From: Pseudomonadota bacterium
GTDB taxonomy: Bacteria > Pseudomonadota > Alphaproteobacteria > Sphingomonadales > Sphingomonadaceae
DNA length: 17,199 nt
Assembly (NCBI GenBank): GCA_023432995.1
Contig: JAEZES010000072.1
Span: 1 to 17,199 of the forward strand
Direction of reading: 5' to 3'
Positions 6,720-12,685 of the stretch are shown piece after piece (position 1 is the stretch's first letter; the number at the start of each line of letters is the position of its first letter). The notes under the pieces were generated by a model, which saw only the letters and a program-made list of their open reading frames with translations, made no database searches and had not been told where the DNA came from. Both the position numbers and the translations under genes were made by a program.

Positions 6720-9039
6720 GTTCCTCTCCCATCGAATCGCTCTGCTGCGCGCGGGCGAGCGCTAGCATGGAATAATGGGCGAGTTGAAAGGCCAGAATGG
6801 ATTCCGCGCCGCAGTTCTCGTTCGCCCCCCGCGGCGTGAGGCCGTCGCGGCAGCGACCGCTGGCGAGGTCGCCCAGGACCGCACCGCGGTCGTTGGCGCC
6901 GAAGAACCATTCCCAGGCCGCCTTGGCATGCCCGAACCAGCGCGGGTCGCCCGTCGCGTTCCAGGCCGTGCGTGCGGCCTCGATCGCCGCCTGGGCCTCG
7001 AGTGGCTGCTGGTCGAACGGATAATGGTTGTGCGGCTTGCCGAAGCTGCCGCAGCCGATCGGGCGGAACTGCCCGCTGGCCGCAGTCTGCTGGGCGGCGA
7101 TCCACTCGAGCGTCTCGAGGCCCGCGTCCACGTAGTCGTCACGCGAGAGGACCATCCCGCCTTCGATAAGCGCCTGGCTGAGCCGCGGGTTGTCGTAGCC
7201 GAGCACCGCCTCGAACCATGCCCAGTCCGGCCGCCGCGCGCCGCCGAGCAGGCGGAACAGCACGTCCGACCCGGTCGCCAGCATCGCATGCGACGGCTTA
7301 TGACCCGGGCGAGCCCGCAGCACCGCAGCGGCGCCGAGCATGGTGAACGCGATCGTGCGCGGTGAGCCCATCGCGCCGCAGTGCGGCAGCACCTCCTGGT
7401 ACCAGCGCCACGCCCACGCGCGCATGTCGGGGTCGGGGGCGTTCTCGACCGTGTGCCCGAGCGCCCATACCGCGCGTCCGTTGGAATCCTCGGAGCCCTG
7501 GTCCTCGAGCCACGCGCGTTCGTAGCTCATGAAATTGCGGAACGCTCCGCGCTCGGGGTTCCAGGCGTGCTGGATGAACGAGGCGTAGGTCAGGCTCCAG
7601 CGGCTGCGCTCGGGCTCGCTGAGACCGGCGGCGAGGTTGATCACCATCAGCGCGCGGGCGTTGTCGTCGAGGCAGTACCCGTGGCGGCGGTCGGGCACCA
7701 CGCCGATCGCGTGCTGCAGGATGCCGGTGCCGTCGCTCATGGCGAACACTCCGGTCAGCCCCGGGGTCGCGGTCAGCGGGGCCGGGCGCGCATCGGGCGC
7801 GACCGCGGCTTCGATCAGCGCCGCCGCGCCGTCGGCGAAGCGCGGCCAGATCGTCTGGCGCCCCTTGGCATAGGCGCGCCGCTGCAGCGCGAGCAGCTCG
7901 TCGGGATCGTCGAGCAGTGCGATCACCGCTTCGGCTATGGCCGGCGCGCTGTCGGGCTCGATCAGCCGCCCGGCGTCACCGGCGAGCAGCTCGGTCGCGT
8001 GCAGGTAGGGCGTGGCGACCACGGCCTTGCCCAGCGCGGCTGCATAGCTCAGCGTCCCCGAGGTCGATTGCTGCAGGTTGAAATAGGGTGTGATGTAGAT
8101 GTCGCACGCCTCGAGCTGGTCGAGCAGCTCGTCGGTCTCGAGGAACCGGTTGTCCCACAGGATGTGGTCGGCGACGCCGAGCGCCTCGGCGCAGGCCTGA
8201 AGCTTCTCGCGGTAGGCCTCGCCCTCGCTGGCGACGAGATTGGGGTGGGTGGCGCCGACGATCCGGTAAACCGTTTGGGGATGCCGCTCGACGATCGCCG
8301 GCATCGCCTCGATGACCCGTTCGAGCCCCTTGCCCGGGCCGAGCAGACCGAAGGTCATCAGCACGTTGCGGCCCTCGAGACCGAACCGGGCCTTGAACTG
8401 CTCCGACCGGCCGAACGGGCGGTCTGGCGCGCCGTGCGGGAGGATCTGCAGCAGCTCGCGCGGCGCGTGGTAGATTTCCGCCAGCAGCTGGCACGAATGG
8501 CGGCTCATCGTCATGATCCGGCTCGCGCGCGCGACGAGGTGGTCGAGGATCGCGCGCTGGCGCTCGCTCGGGTGGCCCAGCACCGTGTGCGGGGTCAGGA
8601 TCACCGGCGCGGCGAGGCGGTCGACGAAGTCGCACACCAGCTCGCCGTCGGGCCCGCCGAAAATGCCGAATTCGTGCTGCAGCCAGACCGCGTCGACCCC
8701 GCTCTCGTTGATCCGGCGCGCGGCCGCGAGGTAGGCGTCGGGATCGTCGGCGGTGATGGTGCCGGCAATGTCGGAGTAACCCAGCCCCGCGCGCGGGTCG
8801 TCGAGCGCGTAGACGTCGACCTTGATGTGCGGGTGGAACTCGCCGAGCTTGTCGACGATGTCGTTGCCGAACGTGGCGATACCGCACTTGCGCGGCGCGT
8901 ATGTCCCGACCAGCGCGATCCGGCGCGGCGGCAGCGTATCCTTGAGTTGCGTGAAGATCGAGCGGACATCGGCTCCGGCGGCGGGGGAAGCGGAGCGGGT
9001 GATGACTTCGTCTTCGAGGACCATTCGTCGTCTTCCCAT
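6694..9039 (-). CDS. Two-domain protein: GT4 glycosyltransferase plus C-terminal helical (toroid-like) domain
   Basis: This is a 781-residue cytoplasmic protein. Residues about 38-410 form a GT-B fold glycosyltransferase of the GT4 type: N-terminal TYAPRKCGIATFG (46-58), HEFGIFGG (122-129), LPHGAPD (200-206), FGLLGPGKG (230-238) and STSGTLSYAAALGKAVVAT (325-343). The last segment sits where GT4 enzymes normally carry E-x7-E, but here the positions read Q324 and Y332. Residues about 430-765 are a separate Trp- and Ala-rich helical region with YCLDDNARAL (455-464), HNHYPFDQQP (670-679) and GANENCGAES (738-747), reminiscent of alpha/alpha-toroid carbohydrate enzymes. I do not know its function. 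The start chosen is ATG 9039, with GGAGGA about 10 nt upstream; the frame can be extended only to a TTG at 9120 with no support. It is the first gene of the operon with GH130 and manA, and probably builds or remodels a mannose-containing oligosaccharide. Confidence 0.85.
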   Translation of the reverse strand: MGRRRMVLEDEVITRSASPAAGADVRSIFTQLKDTLPPRRIALVGTYAPRKCGIATFGNDIVDKLGEFHPHIKVDVYALDDPRAGLGYSDIAGTITADDPDAYLAAARRINESGVDAVWLQHEFGIFGGPDGELVCDFVDRLAAPVILTPHTVLGHPSERQRAILDHLVARASRIMTMSRHSCQLLAEIYHAPRELLQILPHGAPDRPFGRSEQFKARFGLEGRNVLMTFGLLGPGKGLERVIEAMPAIVERHPQTVYRIVGATHPNLVASEGEAYREKLQACAEALGVADHILWDNRFLETDELLDQLEACDIYITPYFNLQQSTSGTLSYAAALGKAVVATPYLHATELLAGDAGRLIEPDSAPAIAEAVIALLDDPDELLALQRRAYAKGRQTIWPRFADGAAALIEAAVAPDARPAPLTATPGLTGVFAMSDGTGILQHAIGVVPDRRHGYCLDDNARALMVINLAAGLSEPERSRWSLTYASFIQHAWNPERGAFRNFMSYERAWLEDQGSEDSNGRAVWALGHTVENAPDPDMRAWAWRWYQEVLPHCGAMGSPRTIAFTMLGAAAVLRARPGHKPSHAMLATGSDVLFRLLGGARRPDWAWFEAVLGYDNPRLSQALIEGGMVLSRDDYVDAGLETLEWIAAQQTAASGQFRPIGCGSFGKPHNHYPFDQQPLEAQAAIEAARTAWNATGDPRWFGHAKAAWEWFFGANDRGAVLGDLASGRCRDGLTPRGANENCGAESILAFQLAHYSMLALARAQQSDSMGEELGGRGRLA

Positions 9040-9086
9040 TATGCAAGCGTCCTCCGCGCGCGCCCTCTTCGCGACGGAATTCGCAT

Positions 9087-9099
9087 GGTGCAGTGCAAC
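9087..9099 (-). promoter_or_regulatory. Operator-like element GTTGCACTGCACC, copy 1
   Basis: The minus strand reads GTTGCACTGCACC, whose core TGCACTGCA is an odd-centred palindrome. It overlaps or directly follows a possible -10 (TATGTT) of the glycan operon and lies about 50 bp before the glycosyltransferase ATG. A second copy, 12 of 13 bases identical and in the opposite orientation, lies 84 bp away. The TTGCA/TGCA core resembles PhaR-type sites of alphaproteobacteria, but that assignment is only suggestive. Confidence 0.4.
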
Positions 9100-9167
9100 A
9101 TAAAATGGGGGCTTTGGCAAGCGAACCCGCCGCTATACGCCCGGGACGCTAAATTGGTTCCCGAAAA

Positions 9168-9177
9168 TAAGCGCTTA
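9168..9177. promoter_or_regulatory. LacI/GalR-type operator candidate TAAGCGCTTA
   Basis: This is a perfect 10-bp palindrome with a central CpG inside A/T-rich flanks, matching the general form of LacI/GalR-family operators (AAnCG-nTT type). It lies about 30 bp upstream of the possible -10 TATAGC of the glycan operon, where a repressor or activator could act. Carbohydrate operons in this group are commonly controlled by LacI-family regulators, but none is encoded in this window. Confidence 0.4.
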
Positions 9178-9183
9178 AGGTGT

Positions 9184-9196
9184 GTTGCACCGCACC
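9184..9196 (+). promoter_or_regulatory. Operator-like element GTTGCACCGCACC, copy 2
   Basis: The plus strand reads GTTGCACCGCACC, differing at one base from the reverse complement of copy 1 (9087-9099). The two copies flank the A/T-rich stretch that contains the TAAGCGCTTA palindrome, an arrangement compatible with DNA looping or two bound dimers. The single change breaks the internal palindrome in this copy. Confidence 0.35.
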
Positions 9197-9372
9197 GTCA
9201 AATGTGTCTCCCAGATTAACGACACGCGGCAGCCGGGGTTCCACGCTGGCGCCCTCCGACTCATCGCTGATGCGTTCATTTGCGCCATGGAGTGGGCTGC
9301 GCCCGACGAATCGAATGGCCCTTCCTCATCCCGGCAGGCCGGGCATGCCATCCGTAAAAGCCCGGAGCGCGC

Positions 9373-9564
9373 TCAGTCGCGCAGGAAGATGTCCTCGATC
9401 GGCAGGCCGAACACGTCGGCGATGCGGAAGGCGAGAGGGAGCGAAGGGTCGTACTTGCCGGTTTCGATCGCGTTGACGCTCTGGCGCGACACGCCGAGGG
9501 CGTCGGCCAGCTGCTGCTGGCTCCACTCGCGCTCGGCCCGCAGAACGCGGAGGCGGTTCTTCAT
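9373..9564 (-). CDS. Small XRE-family helix-turn-helix regulator
   Basis: This 63-residue protein is essentially one Cro/CI-type HTH: LRAEREWSQQQLADALGVSR (8-27) followed by the recognition-helix segment QSVNAIETGKYDPS (28-41), then FGLPIEDIFLRD at the C-terminus. This is the compact COG1476-type regulator often paired with membrane proteins in bacteria. Its ATG overlaps the stop of the upstream membrane-protein gene (ATGA), so its dose is tied to that protein. It probably represses its own operon through the TGTCAAG repeats around the promoter at 10333-10391; this is inferred from the common behaviour of the family. Confidence 0.9.
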   Translation of the reverse strand: MKNRLRVLRAEREWSQQQLADALGVSRQSVNAIETGKYDPSLPLAFRIADVFGLPIEDIFLRD

Positions 9565-10160
9565 TCCTCGCCCCTGCCGCCGCGCGGCCAGCACGTGCCG
9601 ATGCCGAGACCGATCGCCCAGACCGGAAAGACCCACCAGTTCCAGACGTGCGGGACCAGCCCGAACATCTCGAGAAAGCCCCAGACGGTGCCCAAGACGA
9701 GCACCGCGACCAGCCCGACAAGTGCGCCGATGATCGCGCGATGACGGAGGAATTCGTCGTCCTCCTCGTGATAGTAGCGATACATCGTCCAGATCATCGC
9801 GAGCAGCGGCGCCACCGGAACCAGCGCGACCAACCACAGCAGCGGCGAGCCCGGCGTGACGCGGTCGTGCAGGTTTCCGCCGGCAATCATCGCCACCATG
9901 TATACGGCCATCGCGCCCAGCGCCCGGCGGTTGTACCGGCGCAGCGCCGGGCTCATCGCGCCCTTCTGCTCCTGCCGCCGGCGCGCCGCGCTGATCATCG
10001 GCACGAGCAGCACCATATTGAGCGCCATCAGCACCCAGGCGGCCGGCGGCTCGAGCGCATCGAAGATTTGCGCCGCCGCAATCAGCGCCATGTTGATGAC
10101 GAACAGCCCGGCCCAGAGCCATGGGCGAGCCGGCGTCTCGGCCGAAGGGGCGGCGCTCAC
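9561..10160 (-). CDS. Six-helix membrane protein of an XRE-linked operon
   Basis: This is a 199-residue integral membrane protein of unknown function. Hydrophobic segments lie at about 13-33, 41-58, 80-95, 106-127, 142-163 and 175-192. The loop after the second is basic (ARRRQEQKG), and an acidic loop YYHEEDDEF (129-137) follows the fourth. I chose the GTG at 10160: it overlaps the stop of the preceding small gene by 4 nt (GTGA) and leaves a short polar N-terminus before the first helix. The same frame continues to 10337, but that extension is the antisense-like arginine/proline shadow of the upstream gene. Proteins of this kind co-occur with tiny XRE regulators in sphingomonads; no transport or catalytic motif is visible. 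Confidence 0.8.
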   Translation of the reverse strand: MSAAPSAETPARPWLWAGLFVINMALIAAAQIFDALEPPAAWVLMALNMVLLVPMISAARRRQEQKGAMSPALRRYNRRALGAMAVYMVAMIAGGNLHDRVTPGSPLLWLVALVPVAPLLAMIWTMYRYYHEEDDEFLRHRAIIGALVGLVAVLVLGTVWGFLEMFGLVPHVWNWWVFPVWAIGLGIGTCWPRGGRGEE

Positions 10161-10330
10161 GCGCCCTGGCCCTTCGCCCGCCCGCACGACCGGCGGTAGC
10201 CGGGCAGCAGGACCGTCAGCACGACGATCAGGGTGATCATCGAGGCCTGATCGATCACCTCGAAGATTCCGGCGAGCGCCAGAACGATTGCCGCGACGAG
10301 ATACGGCCCGTTGTCGATAAGACCCTTCAT
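10157..10330 (-). CDS. 57-residue membrane protein, first gene of the XRE operon
   Basis: This gene is too short for a 60-residue ORF cut-off but is well supported. The ATG at 10330 has AAGGGAG 8 nt upstream and lies just downstream of a TTGACA promoter. The product starts MKGLIDNGPYLVAAIVLALA, has two hydrophobic helices (about 10-22 and 29-43) separated by FEVIDQAS, and ends in a basic tail (PGYRRSCGRAKGQGA). Its TGA overlaps the GTG start of the next gene (GTGA). The three consecutive 4-nt couplings argue for a real operon. Function unknown; it may be a partner subunit of the six-helix protein. Confidence 0.75.
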   Translation of the reverse strand: MKGLIDNGPYLVAAIVLALAGIFEVIDQASMITLIVVLTVLLPGYRRSCGRAKGQGA

Positions 10331-10332
10331 CG

Positions 10333-10391
10333 GTCAAGCTCCCTTGCTATGATGTCAAGGAAACTATACAAGTCTTCACGCGATGTCAAGG
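10333..10391 (-). promoter_or_regulatory. Promoter with TGTCAAG operator repeats for the XRE operon
   Basis: On the minus strand a consensus -35 TTGACA (revcomp 10384-10389) is followed by TATAGT (revcomp 10363-10368, 15-nt spacer) or TAGTTT (revcomp 10361-10366, 17-nt spacer). The ten-base CCTTGACATC occurs twice, at 10382-10391 over the -35 and at 10351-10360 near the expected start point, 31 bp apart. A shorter GTCAAG (10333-10338) lies 21 bp further on. Spacings of about two and three helical turns place the repeats on one DNA face, as expected for an autoregulating XRE repressor. Confidence 0.6.
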
Positions 10392-10410
10392 GACCTTGTC
10401 GATTTCGACC

Positions 10411-12495
10411 TTAGAACGTTTTCTTTACCCCGACCCTGACTTGGCGCGGCTCGACGATGCGACTGTTGCGGCCCTCGATCCCCTCGGGCGGCTCGCCGGG
10501 AAGCCGTGTGGCATAGACATAGTCGATGTCGTGAGCTTGGCTGTCGAGCAGGTTGAGCACCTCGGCGTAGATTTCCCATCCATCCCCCGACGTCGGCGTC
10601 CACGCCGCCCTCAGGTTGACCAGCAGCGTGTCCTCGCCGCGTTCGGAGTTGTCCTCGATCAGCGGGTGCGGGCCGAGGTAGCGCAGCCGTGCGGCCGCGT
10701 TCCATTCGGGGAACAGCGCCGAGATGCCGAGCTCGCCCGCGCTCTCGAGCGCACCGGGGACGAAGTTCTCGCCTTCGGGCAGACCCACGTAGTGAGCTCT
10801 CGAGCCGGTCCACACGCCGTCGAGCGCCAGCCAGGCGTTGGGCTTCCAGAACGCCGTGATCTCGTAGCCGTATCGCTTGCCGGGGTCGCTCGGCTCGACC
10901 GCCCCGGCGTCGCCGACGTAGATCAGCTCGCTGTCGATCGAACTCCACCAGTAGACCCCGGTCAGGATCAGCCCGCCGCGCTCGAACCGCGCGCCGACCT
11001 CCTTCATCGTGCCCTCGACCACGCCGGGGGCCGGATCGGTCGGGTTGGTCGCGCCACGCACGTCGTTCGAGTGGAATCCTTCGCCCCAGTTGGCGTACAG
11101 CGCGACGCCGTCGGCGACCTCGTAGTTGACCCCGATCTTGGGGAACAGGCCGTCGTCCTTCGCGACTCCGCTCCAGCTGCTCGCGCCCTCGAGCGCCTCG
11201 GTACGGAAACGGTACCAGTCGCCGCGCAGGCCGCCGACGACCATCAGGCGCTCGACCGGTTGCCACACCGCCTCGGCGTAGACCCCGGCGCTGGTTTCCT
11301 TGACGTCGAATGCGCCGACCGTGAATTCCTTCACCCCCGCAATGGTCTGGTCGAGCCCGACCCTCGGCTGCGAATCCTCGCGCAGCTCGGTGCCGATCCG
11401 CAGCGACAGGGTATCCGCCACCTCGAACGACCGCTCGATCCGTCCGCCATACGTCCAGCGCTTGTCGTACTGCCGCAGCTGGTCGCCGTTGACCGGGTCC
11501 TCGAGGAAGAAGGTAAAGTTCGACAGCAGGTTCCAGTCGTAGTGCTGCAGGTAGCCGGTCACCCGCCACGCGTCCGAAGTGTAGTTGAGCGTCAGGATCT
11601 GCCGCTCGGTGCTGCCGCGCAGCGTGGTGTCGAGCGTGCCGTAGGCGTCGGGCACCAGCGTGCCGATCGCGCGCTCGGGAATCTGCTCGGTCGGCGCCCA
11701 GGTCGCGTCGAACAGGTTGAGCGAGGCCTGCAGCTCGCCGTCACCGAGCAGCACCGAGTACTTGAGCAGCGCCGAGTAGCCATCGAAGTCTTCGGGCAGG
11801 TCCCACGGCCCGTCGTAGAACTTGGCCTGGCCGACCAGCAGCAGGTCGCCGAGCCCGGCCTTGACGGAGCCCCCGGCGACGAACCTGTGGTACCCGTACA
11901 TGCCGCCCTCGACGAGCACGAACGGGTCGACCCGGTCATGGGTGGTGATCGCGCTCGTGCCGACGAAGCTGAAATCGCCGGTGTCGGCGCGGTAGGGCCC
12001 CTTGCGGTAGTCGATCCGTGCGACCGTCTCAGGGATCAGGCCGTTGACGTCGAGGTAGCCCTGGCCATGGCCGTGGGTGCGGAAGTTCATCGGCATGTCG
12101 TCGATGTAGACCGAGTAGTCGGTCCCGTGGTCGAGGTTGAACCCGCGCAGGAAGTACTGGTTGGCCTTGCCGCCGCCCGAGTGCTGGGTGGCGATCAGCC
12201 CGGGGGTCGCCTCGAGCAGCTCGGCCGGGCGCAGCAGCGGCCGGATCTCGATGTCGGCGCCGGCGACGCCGCCCTCGCTGGCAGCGGCGGCCTCGCCGAT
12301 GCGCTGCTCGCCGCGCCCATAGACGTAGATCGTCTCGCTGGTCGTGCCGAAATCGGGGTCGCGCGCGTCCTCGACGCCGGTAATCGCCTCGCCTTCCGGA
12401 TCGTCCTGCGCGGCGGCGGGCGCGGCCGCCAGCACGGTCAGCAGCATGGCGCTGGCGCCCGACAGGGCCGCACGGCGCGCAAGGGTCGTCCTCAT
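10411..12495 (-). CDS. TonB-dependent outer-membrane receptor
   Basis: This 694-residue receptor imports a scarce substrate across the outer membrane using TonB energy. It has a signal peptide (basic MRTTLARR, hydrophobic core, likely cleavage in AAA-QDD near residue 29), a TonB-box-like ETIYVYG (54-60), a plug domain (about 80-190) containing FLRGFNLDHGTD (115-126) and THGHGQGYLDVNGLIPE (140-156), then a 22-strand barrel ending in a C-terminal Phe (VGVKKTF). The ATG at 12495 has GGGAGA 4-5 nt upstream. The frame extends to a TTG at 12627, but that segment is untranslated leader containing a strong hairpin. The divergent neighbour is a membrane-tethered winged-helix regulator. There is no FecR/ECF sigma pair and no substrate-specific enzyme gene nearby, so the ligand is unknown. 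Confidence 0.93.
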   Translation of the reverse strand: MRTTLARRAALSGASAMLLTVLAAAPAAAQDDPEGEAITGVEDARDPDFGTTSETIYVYGRGEQRIGEAAAASEGGVAGADIEIRPLLRPAELLEATPGLIATQHSGGGKANQYFLRGFNLDHGTDYSVYIDDMPMNFRTHGHGQGYLDVNGLIPETVARIDYRKGPYRADTGDFSFVGTSAITTHDRVDPFVLVEGGMYGYHRFVAGGSVKAGLGDLLLVGQAKFYDGPWDLPEDFDGYSALLKYSVLLGDGELQASLNLFDATWAPTEQIPERAIGTLVPDAYGTLDTTLRGSTERQILTLNYTSDAWRVTGYLQHYDWNLLSNFTFFLEDPVNGDQLRQYDKRWTYGGRIERSFEVADTLSLRIGTELREDSQPRVGLDQTIAGVKEFTVGAFDVKETSAGVYAEAVWQPVERLMVVGGLRGDWYRFRTEALEGASSWSGVAKDDGLFPKIGVNYEVADGVALYANWGEGFHSNDVRGATNPTDPAPGVVEGTMKEVGARFERGGLILTGVYWWSSIDSELIYVGDAGAVEPSDPGKRYGYEITAFWKPNAWLALDGVWTGSRAHYVGLPEGENFVPGALESAGELGISALFPEWNAAARLRYLGPHPLIEDNSERGEDTLLVNLRAAWTPTSGDGWEIYAEVLNLLDSQAHDIDYVYATRLPGEPPEGIEGRNSRIVEPRQVRVGVKKTF

Positions 12496-12521
12496 GTGAT
12501 CTCCCGTCGAATTGCAAAGAA

Positions 12522-12557
12522 CGGGCCCGCCCGGGGCTTTCGGCCCGGGCGGGCCCG
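12522..12557 (-). promoter_or_regulatory. Perfect 14-bp hairpin in the receptor 5' leader
   Basis: Bases 12522-12535 are the exact reverse complement of 12544-12557 (CGGGCCCGCCCGGG against CCCGGGCGGGCCCG), with an 8-nt loop at 12536-12543. In the mRNA orientation the hairpin ends 26 nt before the receptor ATG and is followed by TTCTTT, a short pyrimidine run. It could act as an attenuator, an mRNA stabiliser, or part of a structured leader controlling the nearby ribosome binding site. No known riboswitch consensus was recognised. Confidence 0.65.
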
Positions 12558-12631
12558 GATCAGGCCGGTGACCCGCAGAAGCCACCAGAGACAGGCTGCT
12601 TGAAACCACCGACGCTCGCCAAGCCAAGTTA

Positions 12632-12642
12632 ATTACGGTAAT
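12632..12642. promoter_or_regulatory. Palindrome ATTAC-G-GTAAT in the divergent promoter region
   Basis: This is a perfect 5-bp inverted repeat around one central base, in the A/T-rich core of the shared upstream region. Its TTAC/GTAA half-sites echo those of the adjacent CGTTACA repeats. On the minus strand it includes CGTAAT (revcomp 12632-12637), a plausible -10 hexamer for the receptor gene. Confidence 0.4.
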
Positions 12643-12648
12643 CGGCGG

Positions 12649-12666
12649 CGTTACAGGACCGTTACA
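12649..12666. promoter_or_regulatory. CGTTACA-GGAC-CGTTACA direct repeat, OmpR/PhoB-type box
   Basis: Two identical 7-mers are separated by 4 bp, an 11-bp period. This is the geometry of PhoB boxes and other OmpR-family winged-helix sites. On the minus strand the repeat ends 11 bp before the possible receptor -10 (CGTAAT), the position of a class II activator site. It lies 20 bp before the GTG of the winged-helix regulator, so autoregulation is also possible. Confidence 0.55.
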
Positions 12667-12685
12667 TCGGGGGATTCCGGCGTTC

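Larger units (their letters stand above)
9040..9372. other. Gene-free regulatory region upstream of the glycan operon
   Basis: No credible coding sequence is present in these 333 bp. The half nearer the glycosyltransferase (9095-9210) is much richer in A/T than its surroundings and holds a TAAGCGCTTA palindrome, two inverted copies of GTTGCACYGCACC, and possible minus-strand -10 elements TATAGC (revcomp 9132-9137) and TATGTT (revcomp about 9098-9103, with TTCGCT 17 nt upstream). The other half (9210-9372) is the 3' flank of the XRE operon. It contains the GC palindromes CCCGG-CAGG-CCGGG (9330-9343, slightly longer if the loop closes) and GAGCGCGCTC (9364-9373), without a T-tract, so a weak or Rho-dependent end is likely. 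Confidence 0.6.

Noticed and set aside
9040..9120. N-terminal extension of the glycosyltransferase to a TTG at 9120
   Set aside because: The ATG at 9039 has a GGAGGA ribosome binding site and the extension shows no family similarity; it also covers promoter-like sequence.
9330..9343. Intrinsic terminator after the XRE operon
   Set aside because: The stem is only 5-6 bp with a minimal loop and no T-tract follows on either strand.
10161..10337. Long start of the six-helix membrane protein at 10337 (258 residues)
   Set aside because: The extra 59 residues are Arg/Asp/Pro-rich and overlap the better supported 57-codon gene in another frame; GTG 10160 gives a GTGA coupling.
12496..12627. N-terminal extension of the TonB receptor to a TTG at 12627
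   Set aside because: It would bury the signal peptide and translate through the 14-bp hairpin; ATG 12495 has its own Shine-Dalgarno and a proper signal peptide.
12550..12630. Riboswitch (TPP or cobalamin) in the receptor leader
   Set aside because: The minus strand contains CCTGATCCGG, reminiscent of part of the TPP element, but the other conserved TPP segments and the cobalamin box are absent.
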